A stretch of 35,793 bases of DNA from assembly GCF_000300975.2 (NCBI RefSeq), contig NZ_AEEC02000044.1, forward strand, positions 1 through 35,793, given 5' to 3'. The notes beneath the pieces are model-generated. The model made no database searches and was not told where the DNA came from. It saw only the letters and a program-made list of their open reading frames with translations. The DNA is from Herbaspirillum frisingense GSF30. Its GTDB lineage: Bacteria; Pseudomonadota; Gammaproteobacteria; Burkholderiales; Burkholderiaceae_D. Below are positions 26,475-35,294 of the stretch, piece by piece (within the stretch, counting starts at the first letter, position 1; every line of letters begins with the position of its first letter). The translations under genes were made by a program, and so were the position numbers.

Positions 26475-26515
26475 ATGAAAACGGCTTGCTGAACACATCA
26501 GCAAGCCGTTTTCAT
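26475..26515. terminator. Bidirectional terminator between dapF and the Sel1-repeat gene
   Basis: A perfect 18-bp stem (26475-26492 with 26498-26515, core ACGGCTTGCTGA) with a 5-base loop. The outer A and T runs (GAAAAC...GTTTTC) give a U-rich 3' side in both directions. It serves convergent dapF (+) and the Sel1 gene (-). Confidence 0.88.
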
Positions 26516-26550
26516 TTGCCTGCGACCTTGGAAGGCCGTGGCGCGGCGGT

Positions 26551-28170
26551 TCAAGCAGCCAGATCCTGTTCTTCCACCTCGTCGTCCTCCTGCACCTGCG
26601 GCAACACGCTCTTGAGGCGGTACAGCCGCTGACGATAATTGCCTTCCGGACCGGCGGGGCCACAATCCATGTCTTCGAACAGGCGTCCGATGCGATTGAG
26701 CGTACCGCGCTGCTCTCCCGTCTCCACCAGGATCAGGCGCCGCTTGCTGCGCGCATACTGGCTGCGGATGTCCACCATCAGGCAATGACCGCAATCGGCC
26801 TGTTTCAGATCGATCAGCAGCGCTTCCGGCCGGGTCAGCCCGAACAGGGCCGCCAGTTCGATGCGTGCCGCCAGGAAGGGATGCGCATTGATCTGCTCGC
26901 GACTGAGCTGCGCGCGCGCCCGCATCGCCCATTCGGCAGCCAGGGGGCGATCGGCGACCTTGTCCAGCAAGGTCCGCGCCTGCTGCGCTCCCTGAGTGGC
27001 GGCCTTCTGCAACCAATACAGGGCACGCACGTCGTTGCCCGGATCATCGCGACGGTTACGCCAGGCGCCCACCCCGCATTCGACCTGCGCTTCCACATGG
27101 CCCATCTCGGCAGCACGCTCAAGGTAATGCTGCACGTCAGCCAGATTGCGTTGCGAAAACTCGGGCTTCAGATAGATACGCGACAGGACATACCAGGCCG
27201 CCGCCATGCCCTGCTCCCCGGCCAGGGTGAGCCAGCGGATGGCCTTCTTGTAGTTGGCCGAACCCTGGCCGGCAAAGCGCCGCACGCCCGCCTGGTCCAG
27301 ACGTCCATATAAAAGACCCAGGGCCAGCTGCGCGTCACGGTCGCAGGCCAGCGCGGCCAGTTCCAGCAATTGCTGGGCGTGCAACAGGTCGGGACGCTTG
27401 TCAGCCATATGGACCTGGGCCAGGCGGTACAGCAGCTGGATGTTCTGCGCGCCCAGCGCCGCCGCCAGGGCCTCGGAGGGGGCATTGAGTTGCGTCACCG
27501 TGCCCTCGTACTGGCGCAACAGGGCGTCAGCCAGGGGCTGAGCCCGCTGGCGGAAGGTGGCGAAGTCGGATTGCCGCCAGGCCGCGTCGGCCAGCGCGTG
27601 CTGGGCTTGTTCGACGCCGGCGTCAGCGGCTTTCTTCGTCCACTGATGCAGCTCCTCGGCCTTGACCGCCGGCGCGGGCGACTGCGCTTCGCCGAGGATG
27701 GCGTTCGAAGAGGGTACAGTGGCGGGAGCCAGCATGCGCTCGCCCTGCCGGGCTAATAACCACTGCGCGTCCGGATCCCCCTCGCGGGCGACCACTTCCA
27801 GGGCGCGGATAGCCTTGTGCTTCAACTCGACGCTGATGGTGGCGGTGACGGCAGGGTTATCCAGCACCAGCCGCGCAAACACCAACCCGGCGCGCGTCAG
27901 GCCGGCGTCGAATGCACGTTCGTACCATTGCGCAGCTTCCTGCGGCTTGGCCAGCGGTACCACGACCTCATAGGGAATATGCTGGGCGATCAGCATCCAG
28001 GCATCGGCCAGCCCCTGGCGCGCCGCCCGCTCCAGCCAATGAAAGGCAGTGCCTGCACTTTGCGGCAAACCATTACCGCCAAACAGATAACGCTTGCCCA
28101 GCGTCAATTGCGCCTGCGCCTCTCCAGCACGCGCGGCGCGGATGATTGCAAGATCCTCGCGATTGGCCAT
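26551..28170 (-). CDS. Sel1-repeat protein of unknown function
   Basis: The 539-residue product is built from Sel1/TPR-like helical repeats. Examples are AQLTLGKRYLFGGNGLPQSA, LERAARQGLADAWMLIAQ, LAALACDRDAQLALGLLYGR, LTLAGEQGMAAAWYVLSRIY and LERAAEMGHVEAQVECGVGA. Such repeats usually scaffold protein contacts. The C-terminal 120 residues depart from the repeat pattern and end in an acidic tail (EDDEVEEQDLAA). There is no signal peptide, so a cytoplasmic place is likely. ATG at 28170 has GGAGG at 28174-28178; the open frame upstream of it is not coding-like. It lies between dapF and the porin; its role is unknown. Confidence 0.88.
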   Translation of the reverse strand: MANREDLAIIRAARAGEAQAQLTLGKRYLFGGNGLPQSAGTAFHWLERAARQGLADAWMLIAQHIPYEVVVPLAKPQEAAQWYERAFDAGLTRAGLVFARLVLDNPAVTATISVELKHKAIRALEVVAREGDPDAQWLLARQGERMLAPATVPSSNAILGEAQSPAPAVKAEELHQWTKKAADAGVEQAQHALADAAWRQSDFATFRQRAQPLADALLRQYEGTVTQLNAPSEALAAALGAQNIQLLYRLAQVHMADKRPDLLHAQQLLELAALACDRDAQLALGLLYGRLDQAGVRRFAGQGSANYKKAIRWLTLAGEQGMAAAWYVLSRIYLKPEFSQRNLADVQHYLERAAEMGHVEAQVECGVGAWRNRRDDPGNDVRALYWLQKAATQGAQQARTLLDKVADRPLAAEWAMRARAQLSREQINAHPFLAARIELAALFGLTRPEALLIDLKQADCGHCLMVDIRSQYARSKRRLILVETGEQRGTLNRIGRLFEDMDCGPAGPEGNYRQRLYRLKSVLPQVQEDDEVEEQDLAA

Positions 28171-28538
28171 CAGACCTCCACGTCCGGTCAGAAAGCCAAA
28201 ATTATGCCCCACAATCGACATTTCTTTAAAAATGACTCGAAAAACTATCAGAATGCATCTTTTTGACAACAAGCGTATTGACGAGACGATGCGGATCAAG
28301 TTTGCGTCATACCTGCCGTTAATGAGTGACAAGCTGAGTGCCAAAATTTGCCTGTCATGCATTGACGGGGTGGAAAGCGTTTGAAAAAAACAACACTCAT
28401 ACTGCACTTTGGCGCTTTCAACCAAAATTCCTCCCCCCACGTGACCAATCTGCGGCCACGCCAAATGAGAACCCTTAATGTCTCACCATCCGACCAGAAG
28501 TACGGATCCTCAAGACTATTTTTATAGAAGGATGTCAA
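28171..28538. promoter_or_regulatory. Divergent regulatory gap between the Sel1 gene and the porin
   Basis: This 368-base stretch has no gene I can support and is clearly more AT-rich than its surroundings. It should hold the promoters of both divergent genes, but no hexamer pair is convincing. A long imperfect inverted repeat, GGTGGAAAGCG (28369-28379) and CGCTTTCAACC (28412-28422, one mismatch), could fold in the porin leader. A CCTCCCCCCAC stretch lies at 28430-28440. Confidence 0.4.
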
Positions 28539-29693
28539 ATGAAAAAATCTCTGCTGGCACTGGCCGTCCTCGGCGCGTTCGCAGGTGCTGCTCAAGCACA
28601 AAGCTCCGTCACCATCTACGGTATCGTTGATACCGGTATCGCTTACTCCAGCAAGGTCGCTACCGCAACCGGTGGCACCGGCAGCAAGTTCGGCATCAAC
28701 TCTGGCGTGATCCAAGGTTCCCGTATCGGTTTCAAGGGCGTTGAAGATCTGGGCGGCGGTCTGTCCGCAGTCTTCAACCTGGAAGCCGGCTTCACCAACG
28801 ACGACGGCGGCCTGCAAGGCTCCGACGCCGTGACCTCCTCCAACCTGTTCCGCCGCAAGTCGGTGGTCGGTCTGGCTGGTGGCTTCGGTACCGTTCTGCT
28901 GGGTCGTCAAACCGACTTCTCGGACACCATCTCCGCTTACACCGCTGTTAACGACTTCGGCGGCGTGGTCTCCAACTCGGGTTCGGGCCTGAACCGCCTG
29001 CAAGGTGTTCGTACCAACAACTCGATCAGCTACACCACCACCAACCTGAGCGGCTTCACCGGTAACCTGATCTACGGTTTCGGCGAACAAGCTGGCAAGA
29101 CCTCCGCTGGTCAAGCCTACGGCATCGGTGGTAAGTACGACAACGGTCCTCTGGGTCTGGGTATCAACTACTACCAATCCAAGGCCGGTTCGACCCCGTC
29201 TGACACCAGCCTGATCCCGGCTGCTGGCACCACCGGCAACGCCAACACCGCTGCTGCCGTCGCTGGCAACACCGCTCTGAAGTCCCTGAACGTTGTGGCT
29301 TCCTACCAGTTCGGCGCCGCCCGCGTGTACGCTAACTACTCGCGCGTCAAGCAAGATCTGAAGGGCACCCCGACCGTTGCTACCGCAACCCTGGGCAACG
29401 CACAGAAGGTTGATACCTATGAAGTCGGTACCGCCTACTCCCTGTCGCCTTCCCTGAAGCTGCTGGCAGCTGTTGACCACTCCCGCGCGACCTTCAACGG
29501 CGTCGACGGCAAGGGCAAGCTGACCCAGATCAGCCTGGGTGCTGACTACTGGCTGTCCAAGCGTACCGACCTGTACGCCTTCGTGTCCAACATGCGCGCT
29601 AGCGACATCCAAAACCCGGGTGTCACCGGTGGCGCAACCGGTTCCGATGCCAGCCAAACCGCTGTCATCACCGGTATCCGTCACAAGTTCTAA
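28539..29693 (+). CDS. Outer membrane porin, beta-proteobacterial trimeric type
   Basis: This is a general diffusion porin of the Gram-negative OmpC-like family. The 384-residue precursor has a signal peptide (MKKSLLALAVLGAFAGAAQA, cleavage before QSSVTIYGIVD). It then has alternating beta-strand segments such as SRIGFKGVEDLGGGLSAVFN and FGTVLLGRQTDF, and ends in the outer-membrane insertion signal ITGIRHKF with terminal Phe. AAGGA at 28528-28532 precedes the ATG. Codon use is strikingly different from its neighbours, with many GCT, GGT, CGT and TCC codons, as expected for very high expression. It is monocistronic, with a strong terminator at 29757. Confidence 0.95.
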   Translation: MKKSLLALAVLGAFAGAAQAQSSVTIYGIVDTGIAYSSKVATATGGTGSKFGINSGVIQGSRIGFKGVEDLGGGLSAVFNLEAGFTNDDGGLQGSDAVTSSNLFRRKSVVGLAGGFGTVLLGRQTDFSDTISAYTAVNDFGGVVSNSGSGLNRLQGVRTNNSISYTTTNLSGFTGNLIYGFGEQAGKTSAGQAYGIGGKYDNGPLGLGINYYQSKAGSTPSDTSLIPAAGTTGNANTAAAVAGNTALKSLNVVASYQFGAARVYANYSRVKQDLKGTPTVATATLGNAQKVDTYEVGTAYSLSPSLKLLAAVDHSRATFNGVDGKGKLTQISLGADYWLSKRTDLYAFVSNMRASDIQNPGVTGGATGSDASQTAVITGIRHKF

Positions 29694-29756
29694 TTCATGG
29701 ATCTGAAACTGGCATGAATGTGTCAGTTTCAACCTGAATTGAGCCTGAGCTGGAAC

Positions 29757-29794
29757 GAAAAAGGCCTGCATGAGCAATCATGCAGGCCTTTTTC
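29757..29794 (+). terminator. Porin terminator
   Basis: A perfect 17-bp stem (29757-29773 with 29778-29794, core AAGGCCTGCATGA) with loop GCAA, and a U-rich 3' arm continuing into TTTTAC. A smaller hairpin, GAAACTG/CAGTTTC (29704-29710, 29723-29729), precedes it. Confidence 0.92.
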
Positions 29795-29890
29795 TTTTAC
29801 CTTTCCTTTACCTTCCCTTGCCTTTTCTTATCGCGCCGCCATGCTTTGCACGCCATGGCAGGCAAGGCCGCCTGGCCACGCCGGCGATGA

Positions 29891-29919
29891 TTGTCAGCAT
29901 GTCCGATAGCGAGGATAAT
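29891..29919 (+). promoter_or_regulatory. Promoter of DUF484-xerC
   Basis: TTGTCA (29891-29896), a 17-base spacer and GATAAT (29914-29919), 5 of 6 at each hexamer. It predicts a start near 29926 and a leader of about 60 bases before the DUF484 gene. Confidence 0.65.
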
Positions 29920-29984
29920 CTCGCGATATTTCCGGCACGCCACCTTTTGCCTGCCGCTGGTACCTCACTCACAGACCCTCGACG

Positions 29985-30653
29985 ATGACCTCCGAACTGG
30001 ATTCCAACCTGATTGCCGACTACCTGCTGGAACATCCTCATTTCTTCGAGGAGCATGCAGAGCTGCTTTCGACCATCAAGTTGACCAGCCCGGTAATGGG
30101 CCGCGCGGTCTCGCTGCAGGAGCGGCAGATGGAAATCCTGCGCGAAAAGATCCGCGTGCAGGAATTGCGCATGGCCGACCTCATGCGTATCGCCCAGGAA
30201 AACGACGAGATCACCAACAAGTTCCAGGCCTGGAGCCGCGCCCTGCTGTTGACGCGCGACGCCGCCGACCTGCCACGCACGCTGGTCACCCAATTGCAGG
30301 AAATCTTCCACGTGCCGCAAGTGACCGTGCGCCTGTGGAATCTGGGCCAGGCCCATGCCGACAACTGGGCCACCCGGCAAGTCTCGGACGACGCCCGCAT
30401 CTTTGCCAACGGTCTGTCGGCGCCCTTCTGCGGTCCCAACAAGGAATTCGAAGCGGCCACCTGGCTGGACGATGCCGACTCGGTGAAATCGGTCGCCATC
30501 CTGCCACTGCGCGTGGGTGCAGCGCCTGAAGCCTTCGGCCTGCTGGTACTGGGCTCGCCGGACCCGAGCCGTTTCACCTCCGACATGGGGACCGATTTCC
30601 TGACCCGCATCGGCGAAACCGGTAGCGCCGCACTGGCCTGCCTGCTGCGCTGA
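29985..30653 (+). CDS. DUF484 family protein
   Basis: The 222-residue product starts SNLIADYLLEHPHFFEEHAE, the family hallmark. A short helical stretch follows (LQERQMEILREKIRVQELRM, probably coiled coil), then a GAF-like domain (about 85-220) with SVKSVAILPLRVG, FGLLVLGSPDPSRF and TDFLTRIGETGSAALA. Proteins of this family are encoded next to xerC in many proteobacteria, but their function is not settled. The gene is the first of a two-gene unit, with xerC 64 bases downstream. Confidence 0.93.
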   Translation: MTSELDSNLIADYLLEHPHFFEEHAELLSTIKLTSPVMGRAVSLQERQMEILREKIRVQELRMADLMRIAQENDEITNKFQAWSRALLLTRDAADLPRTLVTQLQEIFHVPQVTVRLWNLGQAHADNWATRQVSDDARIFANGLSAPFCGPNKEFEAATWLDDADSVKSVAILPLRVGAAPEAFGLLVLGSPDPSRFTSDMGTDFLTRIGETGSAALACLLR

Positions 30654-30717
30654 TGCACCGCCTGGCAGAGCGGCCCTGTTCCGTTCTGCGCACGCCGCCA
30701 ATGTGAAGGATGACGCC

Positions 30718-31713
30718 ATGGATGGCACCGCCTCCGCCCTGATCGGCCACTATCTCTCCTTTTTGCGCGCCCAGCGCAAGCTGTCCCCCCATACACTGGA
30801 CAACTACGGCCGTGACCTGCAGGAATTACGCTCGCTGCTGACGCCGGCCGACGCGGACGCATCTACTGCCGAGCTCGATCTGCGCGGCGTCACCCAGGTA
30901 CAGATCAGGAAATGCGCCGCCCGGCTGCATGCACGCGGCCTGAATGCCCGCTCGATTTCACGCAAGCTGTCGGCCTGGCGCGGCTTCTTCGGGTGGTTGT
31001 CGATGGAAATCGAACTGCCCGCCAACCCGGTCGATGGCGTCAAGCCCCCCAAGAAGAGCAAACCCCTGCCCAAGGCGCTGGCCGCCGATGATGCCGTGCG
31101 CCTGGTCGCACAGGCCGATCCGGGGCGCGACCCCGACTCCACCCTGGCGGCCTGCAATCGCGCCATGTTCGAATTGCTCTATTCGAGCGGATTACGCGTC
31201 TCCGAGCTGGTGGGCATCGACGTGGCCGATATCGGCGAAGGCAGCTATGAGTCCGCCGGCTGGATCGACCTGGGAGAAGCCGAGGTCACCGTCACCGGCA
31301 AGGGTGGCAAGAAGCGCAAGGTGCCGGTGGGAAAAGCCGCCCTGCAGGCGATCAGCGACTGGCTGCCGCTGCGGGCCGGCCTGGTGCGCGCCGATGGCGG
31401 CACCGACTGCCATGCACTTTTCCTCAACGAGCGGGGCGCCCGCATGTCGCCCCGGGTCACGCAATTGCGTTTGAAAGCGCATGGCAAGGGTGTGGAAATG
31501 GCGTCGGACGTGCATCCCCACATGTTGCGGCACTCCTTTGCCTCGCATGTGCTGCAGAGCTCGGGCGACCTGCGTGCGGTACAGGAAATGCTGGGCCATG
31601 CCTCCATCACCGCGACCCAGGTCTATACCGCGCTGGACTTCCAGCGCCTGGCCCAGGTCTACGACCAGGCCCACCCCCGCGCGCGCAAGGGCGGCAAGGA
31701 CAACAACAACTAG
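30718..31713 (+). CDS. xerC: Tyrosine recombinase XerC
   Basis: With XerD, XerC resolves chromosome dimers at dif near the division septum. The 331-residue product has an N-terminal SAM-like DNA-binding domain (SFLRAQRKLSPHTLDNYGRD) and a catalytic domain with R160 (SSGLRVSEL), H268-M-L-R271, H294 (MLGHASI) and the nucleophile Y303 (QVYTALDF). ATG at 30718 is chosen because GAAGGA (30705-30710) is well spaced; the GTG at 30703 would overlap that site. The tail is rich in Lys, Arg and Asn. Confidence 0.96.
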   Translation: MDGTASALIGHYLSFLRAQRKLSPHTLDNYGRDLQELRSLLTPADADASTAELDLRGVTQVQIRKCAARLHARGLNARSISRKLSAWRGFFGWLSMEIELPANPVDGVKPPKKSKPLPKALAADDAVRLVAQADPGRDPDSTLAACNRAMFELLYSSGLRVSELVGIDVADIGEGSYESAGWIDLGEAEVTVTGKGGKKRKVPVGKAALQAISDWLPLRAGLVRADGGTDCHALFLNERGARMSPRVTQLRLKAHGKGVEMASDVHPHMLRHSFASHVLQSSGDLRAVQEMLGHASITATQVYTALDFQRLAQVYDQAHPRARKGGKDNNN

Positions 31714-31776
31714 CCGCGACCGCCGCTACGGCTGTCGGCGCGGGAGGGTGAGCGCCGCATGGGCTAAAATAGATGA

Positions 31777-31794
31777 CCGGCGCTTGCAGCGCCG
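31777..31794 (+). other. Hairpin in the xerC-fur gap
   Basis: CGGCGCT-tgc-AGCGCCG (31778-31794) without a following T-run. A TAAAAT (31765-31770) that could be the -10 of the fur-family gene lies just upstream; no -35 is convincing. Confidence 0.35.
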
Positions 31795-31839
31795 CCAAGT
31801 TTCTCTGCCAGTGACCTGGCTCCTCGAACGTTCCAGCCG

Positions 31840-32412
31840 ATGCCGACCATGAAAGCCAAAGCCGCCGACCACTCCTCCGCCAGCACCAGCGCGCAAGCCG
31901 CGACCGTGACGGCGCTGGCCGAGGCGCAACTGCGCGAAGCCGGCGTGCGAGTGACGCAGGCCCGCGTGAATGTGCTGGGGGCATTGCTGGAAACCCGCAG
32001 TGCGGCGTCACACCAGGATATCCAGGATCGCTTCGCCGACATGGACCGGGTCACGCTCTACCGCGCCCTGGATTGCCTGACCGAGGCCGGCCTGGCGCAC
32101 AAGATTTCCAGCGATGACCGGATCTTCCGCTACAGCGCCGGTGCCGATCATCCCGAGCACGGCCTGCACGACCACTCCCATGGCAAGCAACACCAGCACG
32201 GTCATTTCAAATGCACCCGTTGCCACCGCGTGTTCTGCCTGGATGCCAGCGATGGCACCGATTTCCTGGCGACCGTCCTGCCCGATGCCGATCGGCATCG
32301 CTCCACCGCCGCGCAATTGCAATCGGCCCTGCGCAAGACACTGGGCAAGGGTTTCCAAAGCCACGAAGTGGAGCTGACCATCAAGGGCTGGTGCGCCGAT
32401 TGCGCCGACTAA
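31840..32412 (+). CDS. Fur-family transcriptional regulator, Zur-like, with His-rich insert
   Basis: The 190-residue product has a winged-helix DNA-binding domain (about 28-100; RVTQARVNVLGALLE and MDRVTLYRALDCLTEAGL) and a dimerisation/metal domain. Structural zinc ligands are probably C125-T-R-C128 and the C-terminal C185-A-D-C188. Between the domains, residues 104-122 hold eight histidines (HPEHGLHDHSHGKQHQHGH). The Cys pattern and His content suggest a zinc-responsive (Zur) rather than iron role, but metal choice cannot be fixed from sequence. ATG at 31849 is an alternative start. Target genes are not visible here. Confidence 0.88.
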   Translation: MPTMKAKAADHSSASTSAQAATVTALAEAQLREAGVRVTQARVNVLGALLETRSAASHQDIQDRFADMDRVTLYRALDCLTEAGLAHKISSDDRIFRYSAGADHPEHGLHDHSHGKQHQHGHFKCTRCHRVFCLDASDGTDFLATVLPDADRHRSTAAQLQSALRKTLGKGFQSHEVELTIKGWCADCAD

Positions 32413-32454
32413 AGCCAGCCCGGCAACTTAGCAACCCAGCGACCCCATCCTCGC

Positions 32455-33192
32455 CTAGCGCAAGGCTCCCAGCGCCGCCAGCCGGCGCGGCAACTGCCGC
32501 ACTGAACGAACCTTCACATCAACGAAACCCGGTAAGCGGCTCAAGGCGCGCTGTCCCCCCATATGTCCCAGGAGCGCCTGGCTGCCGCGCAGGTACTGGG
32601 TCACCCAGGCAGTACGCACGCCAAGTTCGCGGGCACTTTTCAGGTTGTCCACGGTGTCCTCGACCAGGATGCAGCGACGCGGCGCGATCTTGTGACGCGC
32701 CAGCAGCTTGCGCAGCATCAGCCGCGAAGGCTTGGGCCGCAACTGGCGATGCACGTGCATGCTCTCGATGGAAATGTGATGCGAGAAATGGCGGTGCAGC
32801 CCCAGATGCCGCACCAGTTCGCGTGAATAACGGCGGGGCGCATTGGTCAGAAGGATCTTGCGTCCCGGCAGTTGCTGCAGCCAGCGGCCGATGCCACACT
32901 CGGCACGGACCATGCCGGGCAGGTCATCGAAGAGGTGTGCCTCGTGCAGGAACTCATCGATATCCATGCCGTGATGGCGCACCAGGCCCAGCAGGGTGGC
33001 ACCGTACAGTTTCCAGTAATGCCGGCGCAGATAGTTCACCGCCGCCTCGTCGCTGGGCTGCCCGTCGTTCTCCAGCACCCGCTGGATGATGCGGTTCATG
33101 TTGGTGTTGATGGCCGGGAAGATCGCGTGCGAGGCGTTGTGCAGGGTGTTGTCGAGGTCGAACAGCCAGAGCGGTGTAGTATTGGACGCCAT
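32455..33192 (-). CDS. HAD-family pyrimidine 5'-nucleotidase-like phosphatase
   Basis: The 245-residue product belongs to the haloacid dehalogenase superfamily, subgroup of pyrimidine 5'-nucleotidases (SDT1-like). Motif I is WLFDLDNTLHNA near the N-terminus, motif II is ILLTNAPRRY, and motif III/IV is CILVEDTVDNLKSARELGVR. A helical cap lies between motifs I and II. The substrate is probably a nucleoside monophosphate, inferred from family. ATG at 33192 gives the usual N-terminus; a longer frame from 33339 overlaps the divergent gene. It converges on the fur-family gene with 42 bases between stops. Confidence 0.9.
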   Translation of the reverse strand: MASNTTPLWLFDLDNTLHNASHAIFPAINTNMNRIIQRVLENDGQPSDEAAVNYLRRHYWKLYGATLLGLVRHHGMDIDEFLHEAHLFDDLPGMVRAECGIGRWLQQLPGRKILLTNAPRRYSRELVRHLGLHRHFSHHISIESMHVHRQLRPKPSRLMLRKLLARHKIAPRRCILVEDTVDNLKSARELGVRTAWVTQYLRGSQALLGHMGGQRALSRLPGFVDVKVRSVRQLPRRLAALGALR

Positions 33193-33253
33193 AAATCGGA
33201 CCGGCGCGCCTGCCAGCAGGCATGGACGCACCTTCAGCAAAGAAAGGCCAGCA

Positions 33254-34186
33254 GTGAACGGATTGATGCAACGGGTGATTATAGTGAGTTTGACCTGGTT
33301 GTCCTGCTTTAACTTCTCCCTCCCCGCCCATGCGGCCACTACCGCCGAGGGACAAAGCAGTATCCCGCCGCGCGGCGCGCTGTATCAGGTCTCCGATGGT
33401 CGCCATTCCCTGCTGCTGTTCGGCACCATCCACGTGGGTGCACCCGATTTCTATCCGCTGGAGCCGCGCCTGACCCGCGCCCTGTCTGCCGCCCCCGTGC
33501 TGGCGCTGGAACTGGACCCGGACAATGGCGCCGCGATGCAGAACGCCGTGCAGCGCTATGCCCTCTACCCTGACGGTCAGCGCCTCCAGGACCACCTCGA
33601 TCCCGCCCTGGCGCAGCGCACGATTGCCACGCTGGAACGTATGGGCCTGCCGCTGCAGGCTGTGCAGCACATGCGTCCATGGATGCTGGCCATGGCCCTG
33701 ACGGTGCAAGAATACGGGCGCCACGGTTACCGCACCGACCTGGCCGTGGACAGCCATCTGGCCAACGCCGTGCGCGCCCACGGTGGCAAAGCAGTCGAAC
33801 TGGAGAGCGCGGACCGCCAGATGAGCCTCTTCAGCCAGCTTACCGAAGCACAACAGGCCGAATTCCTGGCCGATACCCTGCGCGAACTGGATGATGCCGC
33901 CCTGAGCCGCAAGCTGGACCTGCTGGTGACCGCCTGGCGACACGCCGACAGCGCCGGCTTCGCCACAGCGCTCAAGGACATGCGGCAGGATGACAGCTTC
34001 GCCACCCGCTTTACGCTCAAGACCCTGCTCCAGCAACGCAATCCCGGACTGGCCAAGGGCGTGGCCGACCTGCTGCGCCAGCATGACGGCGCCGTGGCGG
34101 CGATCGGCATCCTGCACCTGGTGGGACCGGACAGCGTGCCGCTCTTGCTGAAGAAAACGGGATTGCAGGTCAAACAACTCTATTGA
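33254..34186 (+). CDS. TraB/GumN family protein, exported
   Basis: The 310-residue product has a signal peptide (QRVIIVSLTWLSCF..., cleavage near LPAHA) and two conserved TraB/GumN motifs: LLLFGTIHVGAPDFYPL near the N-terminus and AAIGILHLVGPDSVPLLL near the C-terminus. The family resembles metal-dependent TIKI-type proteases, but no bacterial substrate is agreed. GTG at 33254 follows AAAGG at good spacing; ATG at 33266 is an alternative and still keeps the signal peptide. It is divergent from the HAD gene and convergent with argB. Confidence 0.88.
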   Translation: MNGLMQRVIIVSLTWLSCFNFSLPAHAATTAEGQSSIPPRGALYQVSDGRHSLLLFGTIHVGAPDFYPLEPRLTRALSAAPVLALELDPDNGAAMQNAVQRYALYPDGQRLQDHLDPALAQRTIATLERMGLPLQAVQHMRPWMLAMALTVQEYGRHGYRTDLAVDSHLANAVRAHGGKAVELESADRQMSLFSQLTEAQQAEFLADTLRELDDAALSRKLDLLVTAWRHADSAGFATALKDMRQDDSFATRFTLKTLLQQRNPGLAKGVADLLRQHDGAVAAIGILHLVGPDSVPLLLKKTGLQVKQLY

Positions 34187-34215
34187 GCTGTACCACGCCT
34201 TGACCGGCGGGCATA

Positions 34216-34247
34216 AAAAAATGGATGAGCATGCTCATCCATTTTTT
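34216..34247. terminator. Bidirectional terminator between the TraB/GumN gene and argB
   Basis: A perfect 32-base palindrome with centre GAGCATGCTC, bounded by A6 and T6. In RNA it gives a long stem with a tight loop and a U-run on either strand, between two convergent genes. Confidence 0.9.
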
Positions 34248-34272
34248 GTGCTGCCGACTACCCGACGCGGTA

Positions 34273-35166
34273 TCAGTGCGAGCGGATCATGGTCCCGAAG
34301 GCCTGCTCGGTCAGCACTTCCAGCAGCAGCGAGTGTTCGATGCGACCGTCGATGATGTGCACCGTGTTCACGCCCGACTTGGCCGCATCCAGGGCCGAGG
34401 AAATCTTGGGCAGCATGCCGCCGGAAATGGTACCGTCGGCAAACATCTCGTCGATCTCGCGGGCCGACAGGTCGGTCAGCAGATTGCCGGCCTTGTCCTG
34501 GACACCGGCGATGTTGGTCATCATGATCAGCTTTTCGGCGTGCAGGATCTCGGCGATCTTGCCGGCCACCACGTCGGCATTGATGTTGTAGGCCTGGCCG
34601 TCGTCACCGAAACCGATGGGCGAAATGATGGGAATGAAGGCATCGTCCTGCAGCGCCTTGACCACCGCCGGGTTGATCGCCTCGATCTCGCCCACGTAGC
34701 CGATGTCCAGGAACTGGCCCGGATGCTCCTTGTCCGGCATCTGCATCTTGCGCGCGCGGATCAGGCCGCCGTCCTTGCCGGTCAGGCCCACCGCCTGGCC
34801 ACCATAGTGATTGATCAGCATCACGATGTCCTGCTGCACTTCGCCGCCCAGCACCCATTCCACCACTTCCATGGTCTCTTCGTCGGTGATGCGCATGCCC
34901 TGCACGAAGGTCCCCTGCTTGCCGATCTTCTTGAGTGCCGCATCGATCTGCGGGCCGCCACCGTGGACCACCACCGGGTTCATGCCGACCAGCTTCAACA
35001 GGATCACGTCACGGGCGAAGCCGTGCTTGAGGCTTTCCTCGGTCATCGCATTGCCACCGTACTTGACCACGATGGTCTTGCCGTGGAATTTACGGATATA
35101 CGGCAGCGCCTCGGCCAGGATTTCGGCTTTGATCTGGGGGGCTACGTTGGTCAGGTCGGTGGTCAT
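34273..35166 (-). CDS. argB: Acetylglutamate kinase
   Basis: ArgB phosphorylates N-acetylglutamate in arginine synthesis. The 297-residue product has the amino acid kinase fold with [32 protein letters not shown], the substrate region [17 protein letters not shown] and [20 protein letters not shown]. The N-terminal helix upstream of the kinase core is the segment that in hexameric, arginine-inhibited enzymes links dimers. Feedback inhibition is therefore possible but not shown. AGGA precedes the ATG at 35166. Confidence 0.97.
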   Translation of the reverse strand: MTTDLTNVAPQIKAEILAEALPYIRKFHGKTIVVKYGGNAMTEESLKHGFARDVILLKLVGMNPVVVHGGGPQIDAALKKIGKQGTFVQGMRITDEETMEVVEWVLGGEVQQDIVMLINHYGGQAVGLTGKDGGLIRARKMQMPDKEHPGQFLDIGYVGEIEAINPAVVKALQDDAFIPIISPIGFGDDGQAYNINADVVAGKIAEILHAEKLIMMTNIAGVQDKAGNLLTDLSAREIDEMFADGTISGGMLPKISSALDAAKSGVNTVHIIDGRIEHSLLLEVLTEQAFGTMIRSH

Positions 35167-35234
35167 GGCAATGTCCTGTCGATGCGATGAGGGATGGGTG
35201 ACGGGTAAAGGTTAGGGACGGGATTTTACATGGA

Positions 35235-35248
35235 AAGCCGCCCGGCTT
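35235..35248 (-). terminator. Weak hairpin after the SPOR gene
   Basis: AAGCCG/CGGCTT around two bases, followed by TTCC on the - strand. It lies between the SPOR gene and argB and is too weak to be a confident terminator. Confidence 0.25.
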
Positions 35249-35294
35249 CGCAGCGCAACATGCGGCGTGTCCGATCCAGACAACGCCGCCGCCT

